The position numbers were made by a program, and so were the translations under genes. From NCBI GenBank assembly GCA_022316685.1, contig JAKJHU010000068.1, positions 1,550,001 to 1,614,000 on the forward strand: a stretch of DNA of 64,000 nt. The letters are read 5' to 3'. The stretch comes from Progne subis subis. Its lineage: Eukaryota > Chordata > Aves > Passeriformes > Hirundinidae. The first letter of the stretch is position 1, and every line of letters starts with the position of its first letter. Shown here piece by piece: positions 62,401-64,000 of the stretch. The notes below the pieces were generated by a model that searched no databases, was not told where the DNA came from, and saw only the letters and a program-made list of their open reading frames with translations.

Positions 62401-62928
62401 TATAAACTATAAAATAAATTAATAAAATAATTTTTAAGCATTGATTCAGGCTGCCCAGGAAATGAAACTCAGGCAGCACTTAAAAATCTGTAATGCCTTA
62501 CTAGAACTGATATTATTTAATCTAGAAACATGTAATTTAATAAAAGGTAATTTGATTTACACATCTTTGGAGATGAATAACTTCATACATTATTTATTGA
62601 CTGAAACAATCAATACAAATTCACCTGGGATTTTACTCAAACCCTTTCAAGAAAACCAAGTAACAAACAAAACCAACAGACAGTATTAGGCAACGACTTT
62701 TGAAATCTCCATTGCGGGAAAGAACTGCCGACTTAAACCACTTAAATAGACTTCAGGTAAGTTAGTTAGCATCGTGCCACTCTGAAGTACATACCCAAGT
62801 ATGGAATCTCCAAATCTACTAGATGTCAGGGTTCAAACACTGAGTGTAAACTGACCTGGCTGAGACACCGCAGTGGCTGTAAACTGAGTAGCCCAAGGGG
62901 GATTTTTCTGTCCTCCAAACTGAGCCAT
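38360..62928 (-). CDS. CCAR1: CCAR1 cell division cycle and apoptosis regulator 1 (24 coding exons, intact)
   Basis: CCAR1 (CARP-1) is a nuclear coactivator that links Mediator to nuclear receptors, p53 and beta-catenin and also affects splicing and apoptosis signalling. The exons join to 3447 nt, 1148 codons plus stop, against 1150 residues in human. Order of parts: Gln/Ala-rich N terminus (1-140), S1-like domain (about 145-205), Gln/Pro-rich stretch, Arg/Ser-rich region (about 320-365), inactive Nudix-like DBC1 domain (about 480-600), SAP domain (about 636-672), Glu/Lys-rich segments, EF-hand-like segment (about 915-955), coiled coil (about 1030-1125). The ATG has G at -3 and +4. No frameshift or internal stop was found. 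Confidence 0.97.
39006..39211 (-). CDS. CCAR1: CCAR1 coding exon 23 (coiled coil)
   Basis: It encodes DEDEKTILQLENSNKSLSAE to MDEIQSVLKQ, the body of the C-terminal coiled coil. Confidence 0.95.
39493..39678 (-). CDS. CCAR1: CCAR1 coding exon 22 (coiled coil start)
   Basis: It encodes GNRLLLPSPAVKQESK, VGLIVYNGAMVDVGSLLQKL and ERVRAEIEQKLQLLEEKT, with heptad-like Leu spacing at the end. Confidence 0.95.
40203..40323 (-). CDS. CCAR1: CCAR1 coding exon 21
   Basis: It encodes VKKLLNKVVLRESCFYRRLT to LQEEML plus one base. Ends in phase 1. Confidence 0.94.
40728..40874 (-). CDS. CCAR1: CCAR1 coding exon 20 (EF-hand-like)
   Basis: It encodes NRDLLMAFVYFDQSHCGYLL and EEILYTLGLHLSRAQ, an EF-hand-like fold. 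The DQSHCGYL loop retains few acidic ligands, so calcium binding is doubtful. The donor GTTTTG is weak. Confidence 0.95.
41319..41401 (-). CDS. CCAR1: CCAR1 coding exon 19
   Basis: It encodes DDRDEEEMNKREDRREGNKH to ERASKDK, ending in phase 0. Confidence 0.92.
41402..43039 (-). other. CCAR1 intron 18
   Basis: A 1.6 kb intron with no snoRNA box pair, exon or recognised transposon. Confidence 0.55.
43040..43151 (-). CDS. CCAR1: CCAR1 coding exon 18 (acidic)
   Basis: It encodes REDKRKDDSKDEEETEDDNN and EEYDPMEAEDAEDEDE. Ends in phase 1. Confidence 0.94.
43494..43727 (-). CDS. CCAR1: CCAR1 coding exon 17
   Basis: It encodes VSLFAELFNEMLQRDFGVRI then Lys/Glu/Asp-rich sequence with KPKRRKSGDDKDKK, a likely nuclear localisation signal. 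Confidence 0.95.
44061..44252 (-). CDS. CCAR1: CCAR1 coding exon 16
   Basis: It encodes EEERKRQEELERQRRERRYI then LPDEPAIIVHPNWAAKSGKF and LSVLLDYRLEDNKEHSFE, a strongly conserved family block. Confidence 0.96.
45055..45510. mobile_element. Possible diverged LTR remnant
   Basis: Intronic block whose words, such as TTCATCCAATTACAGAAAAC, CACCCAAACCCATGACGAAG and CAAAATCCTCCATCTTGTCT, resemble LTRs common in songbird genomes. The match is from memory only; boundaries and orientation are uncertain. Confidence 0.3.
45945..46130 (-). CDS. CCAR1: CCAR1 coding exon 15 (SAP domain)
   Basis: It encodes VNDLRKELESRTLSSKGLKS and LIARLTKQLK, a classical SAP DNA-binding motif, followed by an acidic Glu run ending DDKE. 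Confidence 0.96.
46778..46861 (-). CDS. CCAR1: CCAR1 coding exon 14
   Basis: It encodes DEEEKDDGETKEISTPTHWS to KTMK, the linker into the SAP domain. 28 codons. Confidence 0.94.
47664..47874 (-). CDS. CCAR1: CCAR1 coding exon 13 (DBC1 domain), followed by a GC donor
   Basis: It encodes YRFAEIRYHRPEETHKGRTV to ERKEADGEQ, 70 codons. The next base pair is GC, not GT (47662-47663). No GT nearby would preserve the GEQ-DEEE junction. Confidence 0.94.
48601..48767 (-). CDS. CCAR1: CCAR1 coding exon 12 (DBC1 domain)
   Basis: It encodes FLVGMKGKDEAMAIGGHWSP to DLSVCTQ plus two bases of a Trp codon. The acceptor GTCTAG at 48768-48769 keeps the family FLVGM start. Confidence 0.95.
48919..48987 (-). 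ncRNA. SNORD98: C/D-box snoRNA, SNORD98 orthologue
   Basis: Inside a CCAR1 intron, same strand. Boxes: C GTGATGA (48982-48976), D' CTGA (48954-48951), D CTGA (48928-48925), closed by a GAGT/ACTC terminal stem (48984-48981 with 48924-48921). The guide just before D', CCTATTCCATTG, pairs with UAAUGGAAUAGG of 18S rRNA (11 Watson-Crick pairs plus one G-U). The +5 rule selects a G in AAUGG, which fits the recalled human 18S Gm867 site of SNORD98, also a CCAR1-intron snoRNA. Box C' is degenerate. Confidence 0.85.
49590..49703 (-). CDS. CCAR1: CCAR1 coding exon 11 (DBC1 domain)
   Basis: It encodes VMLMASPSMEDLYHKSCALA to HPARLVK. 38 codons in phase 0. Confidence 0.95.
50608..50833 (-). CDS. CCAR1: CCAR1 coding exon 10
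   Basis: It encodes RSCDMMELRRRYQNLYIPSD to DPPDADHLYSAK, the LAIKA-type block before the DBC1 domain. The acceptor TTTCAG at 50834-50835 was chosen over a TAG six bases downstream because it restores the family CxSCDMM. Confidence 0.93.
51259..51420 (-). CDS. CCAR1: CCAR1 coding exon 9 (Arg/Ser/Glu-rich)
   Basis: Dense RE/RS/SPRR repeats followed by RRVVPRYTVQFSKFSLDC. RS-like composition fits the splicing-factor associations of the family. Confidence 0.93.
51723..51855 (-). CDS. CCAR1: CCAR1 coding exon 8
   Basis: It encodes GGLLQPPVRLVSQPQPARRL and DPPSRFSGRNDRGG to RKDDR, ending with two bases of the Ser codon completed in the next exon. Confidence 0.93.
52961..53150 (-). CDS. CCAR1: CCAR1 coding exon 7 (Gln/Pro-rich)
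   Basis: It encodes NQSQAQPLLKTPPAVLQPIA and repeated QPQPQ/QTQPQ units, ending QQPQQK. The region is low complexity but conserved with mammals. Confidence 0.93.
53225..53339 (-). CDS. CCAR1: CCAR1 coding exon 6 (S1-like domain end)
   Basis: It encodes SAVKGKTPQVGDRVLVEATY through QRIQTLPNQ, the second half of the S1-like domain. Confidence 0.95.
53876..54069 (-). CDS. CCAR1: CCAR1 coding exon 5 (S1-like domain start)
   Basis: It encodes PAVALPTSLSLSTPQPAAQI and RVFTGVVTKLHDTFGFVDED, the first half of the S1-like RNA-binding fold. Confidence 0.95.
55046..55078 (-). CDS. CCAR1: CCAR1 coding exon 4 (33-nt microexon)
   Basis: It encodes LQQPQQTLLTQ. It is also symmetric phase 0 and shares CAACCTCAGCAGAC with exon 3. 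Confidence 0.9.
55749..55793 (-). CDS. CCAR1: CCAR1 coding exon 3 (45-nt microexon)
   Basis: It encodes QYSQPQQTLYSVQQQ. It is a symmetric phase-0 exon, so skipping would keep the frame. Confidence 0.9.
56343..56515 (-). CDS. CCAR1: CCAR1 coding exon 2 (Gln/Ala-rich)
   Basis: It encodes AALGVQQPSLLGASPTIYTQ, LAAAGLTTQTP and the poly-Ala/Gln AALQQQAAAAAAALQQ. Separated from the previous exon by a 6.3 kb intron. Confidence 0.94.
56516..62855 (-). other. CCAR1 intron between coding exons 1 and 2 (6.3 kb)
   Basis: The largest CCAR1 intron. Open frames here have no family match. A T run lies at about 58567-58583. I found no snoRNA with all its boxes and no recognisable transposon. Confidence 0.55.
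62856..62928 (-). CDS. CCAR1: CCAR1 coding exon 1 (with 5'UTR to 62974)
   Basis: It encodes MAQFGGQKNPPWATQ to TAVSQP plus one base, the invariant N terminus of the family. The exon extends upstream as 5'UTR to an acceptor CTAG at 62975-62976, so an untranslated exon precedes it. Confidence 0.95.
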
Positions 62929-63715
62929 GGCAGAAGGTAGAATCTCCTGGGTGTCTATCTTCTGTAACTGCAACCTAGTAAAACAAAGCGCAGCTGCAAT
63001 CTTCGAAACAAATACCGTCAGGCTATTTTAATTCTGGGCCAAAAAAAAAAAGGGATGCAGTCAAAAAAATCCCACCGAAACATCAAAACTAGAAAAAAAA
63101 AAAGTCTCAAAATATTAGTTTTAGATCCCTAAAGCCCGGTGGGCAACGTGCGTCACGTACGGGAAACACAGAAAGTTGTAAGGCGAGTTACTTTATTTCC
63201 CTAGGGCACAATCTCCATGTCCTACTTCTTAACAATGGGACAAACGCGCTTCAAAATGCAAAAACGCATTCCCGTTTCCAGGACGATCACGGGAAAGGTG
63301 ACTCCGCGAAACCAAGAATTTATTATTTGTTTTCCACGGCCGTGCTCGGCCGAGCGGGAAGTGCCGGCTGCAGAACGCCGCACGCGCTCCCCCGCGGCCG
63401 CTTCCGTCCCCGCGCACAAGGGCACGGCAGCCGCGGGAGCCCGGGACCACGCGAGCACGGCCGGGCCGCGCACCGGCCCCGCCGCCTCCCCGCGGCCCTG
63501 GGCCCGGGCCCGCCGGGACCCGTGCGAGCCTTTACCGCCTCGGCAGCCTCCGCTCCGGGCCGCGTGCCCGGGCCCCGCCGCACGGAGAAAGGCGAAGGGA
63601 GGCGGCGGCGGCGCCGGGCCGGGCGGGAAGCGGGGCCTTCCCGCCCACTCCTCCTCTTCCTCCTCCTTCTCCTCCTCCTCCCGCCGCCCCGTGTCCGCAG
63701 CGCGGGTCCCCGCCC

Positions 63716-63755
63716 GACCCAACCCGGCCCGACCCGACCCGACCCGGCCCCGCTC
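63716..63755. repeat. Pentanucleotide CCCGA/CCCGG repeat in CCAR1 CpG island
   Basis: Consecutive CCCGA-type units with occasional CCCGG, next to a pyrimidine-rich CTCCTCCTC stretch (63646-63682). Confidence 0.75.
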
Positions 63756-63952
63756 CGGGGCAGCCGCGGAGCCCGCGCGCCCCCGGCCCCTCGCGCCGCG
63801 CCCGCGGTACCTGCGCGGGACCGCGCCGCCGCCATCGCCGCCCGCCCCGCGCATGCGCCGAGGCCCCGCGTACGTCACGGCTGCGACCGCGCGAGGCGGC
63901 GCGCGCCCGGCCCTGCCGCGTGCGGAGTCCGCGCGCTCGGGGGAGGGGCCCC

Positions 63953-63963
63953 GCCGCCATCTT
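63953..63963 (-). promoter_or_regulatory. YY1-type site near the CCAR1 start
   Basis: AAGATGGCGGC on the minus strand is a perfect YY1 core. Such sites often sit just downstream of the transcription start in housekeeping genes, so transcription probably begins near 63965-63990. Confidence 0.6.
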
Positions 63964-64000
63964 GGGCGAGGCGGGCGCGGGCGGGGCCGCGGAGCCGCCA

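Larger units (their letters stand above)
63290..64000. promoter_or_regulatory. CpG-island promoter of CCAR1 with untranslated first exon
   Basis: Very CpG-rich block reaching the window edge. A donor GTACCG on the minus strand follows 63811, which fits an untranslated exon 1 running from about 63811 to 63960. The next gene outward is expected to be TET1 by synteny. Confidence 0.75.

Noticed and set aside
63222..63960. Open frames of 142-218 codons at the right edge
   Set aside because: Arg/Gly/Ala/Pro-rich translations of a CpG island in all frames. The region is the CCAR1 promoter and untranslated exon.

Overview
This is nuclear DNA from a vertebrate, almost certainly a bird and probably a songbird. 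Protein-coding exons are short, separated by introns with GT..AG borders, and encode proteins that align end to end with vertebrate families. CR1 LINE fragments are present, and so is a tRNA-Ile/CR1 chimeric SINE of the type described from zebra finch (16617-16755). All recognisable genes lie on the minus strand. From right to left (their 5' to 3' direction) the order is CCAR1, STOX1, DDX21. This is the conserved block of human chromosome 10q22 (TET1-CCAR1-STOX1-DDX50-DDX21-KIFBP), but with no DDX50 between STOX1 and DDX21.

Right part (about 38.07-63.97 kb): CCAR1. A CpG-island promoter and untranslated first exon at the right edge are followed by 24 coding exons. Together they give an intact 1148-residue frame (3447 nt), carrying an S1-like domain, an inactive Nudix-like DBC1 domain, a SAP domain, an EF-hand-like segment and a C-terminal coiled coil. 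One intron contains a C/D-box snoRNA whose guide matches the 18S site assigned to SNORD98. Another intron begins with GC instead of GT.

Middle (about 17.45-38.07 kb): no conserved coding sequence was recognised. It should hold STOX1 intron 1, its 5' flank and the STOX1-CCAR1 intergenic DNA. It contains a CR1 fragment, a possible solo LTR, low-complexity A-rich tracts, a 35-base A run, and a minus-strand exon-like segment (30612-30840) that could be a lineage-specific STOX1 first exon.

Left-middle (12.36-17.45 kb): STOX1, visible as a winged-helix exon, a 2.3 kb main exon and a short final exon. The main exon carries two surplus single bases that each break the frame. The canonical first exon was not found.

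Left part (0.11-11.3 kb): DDX21, with 15 coding exons encoding a DExD-box RNA helicase with a GUCT domain. It starts from a CpG island containing two CCAAT boxes, a GC box and two ZNF143/SBS-like elements. One surplus base at about 2245 breaks the frame. Without it the protein would be 712 residues.

Functionally, DDX21 acts in rRNA transcription and processing, CCAR1 is a transcription/apoptosis coactivator that hosts an rRNA-modifying snoRNA, and STOX1 is a winged-helix transcription factor. They share a neighbourhood, not an operon. All identifications come from motif recognition and recalled family knowledge. No alignment or database search was run.
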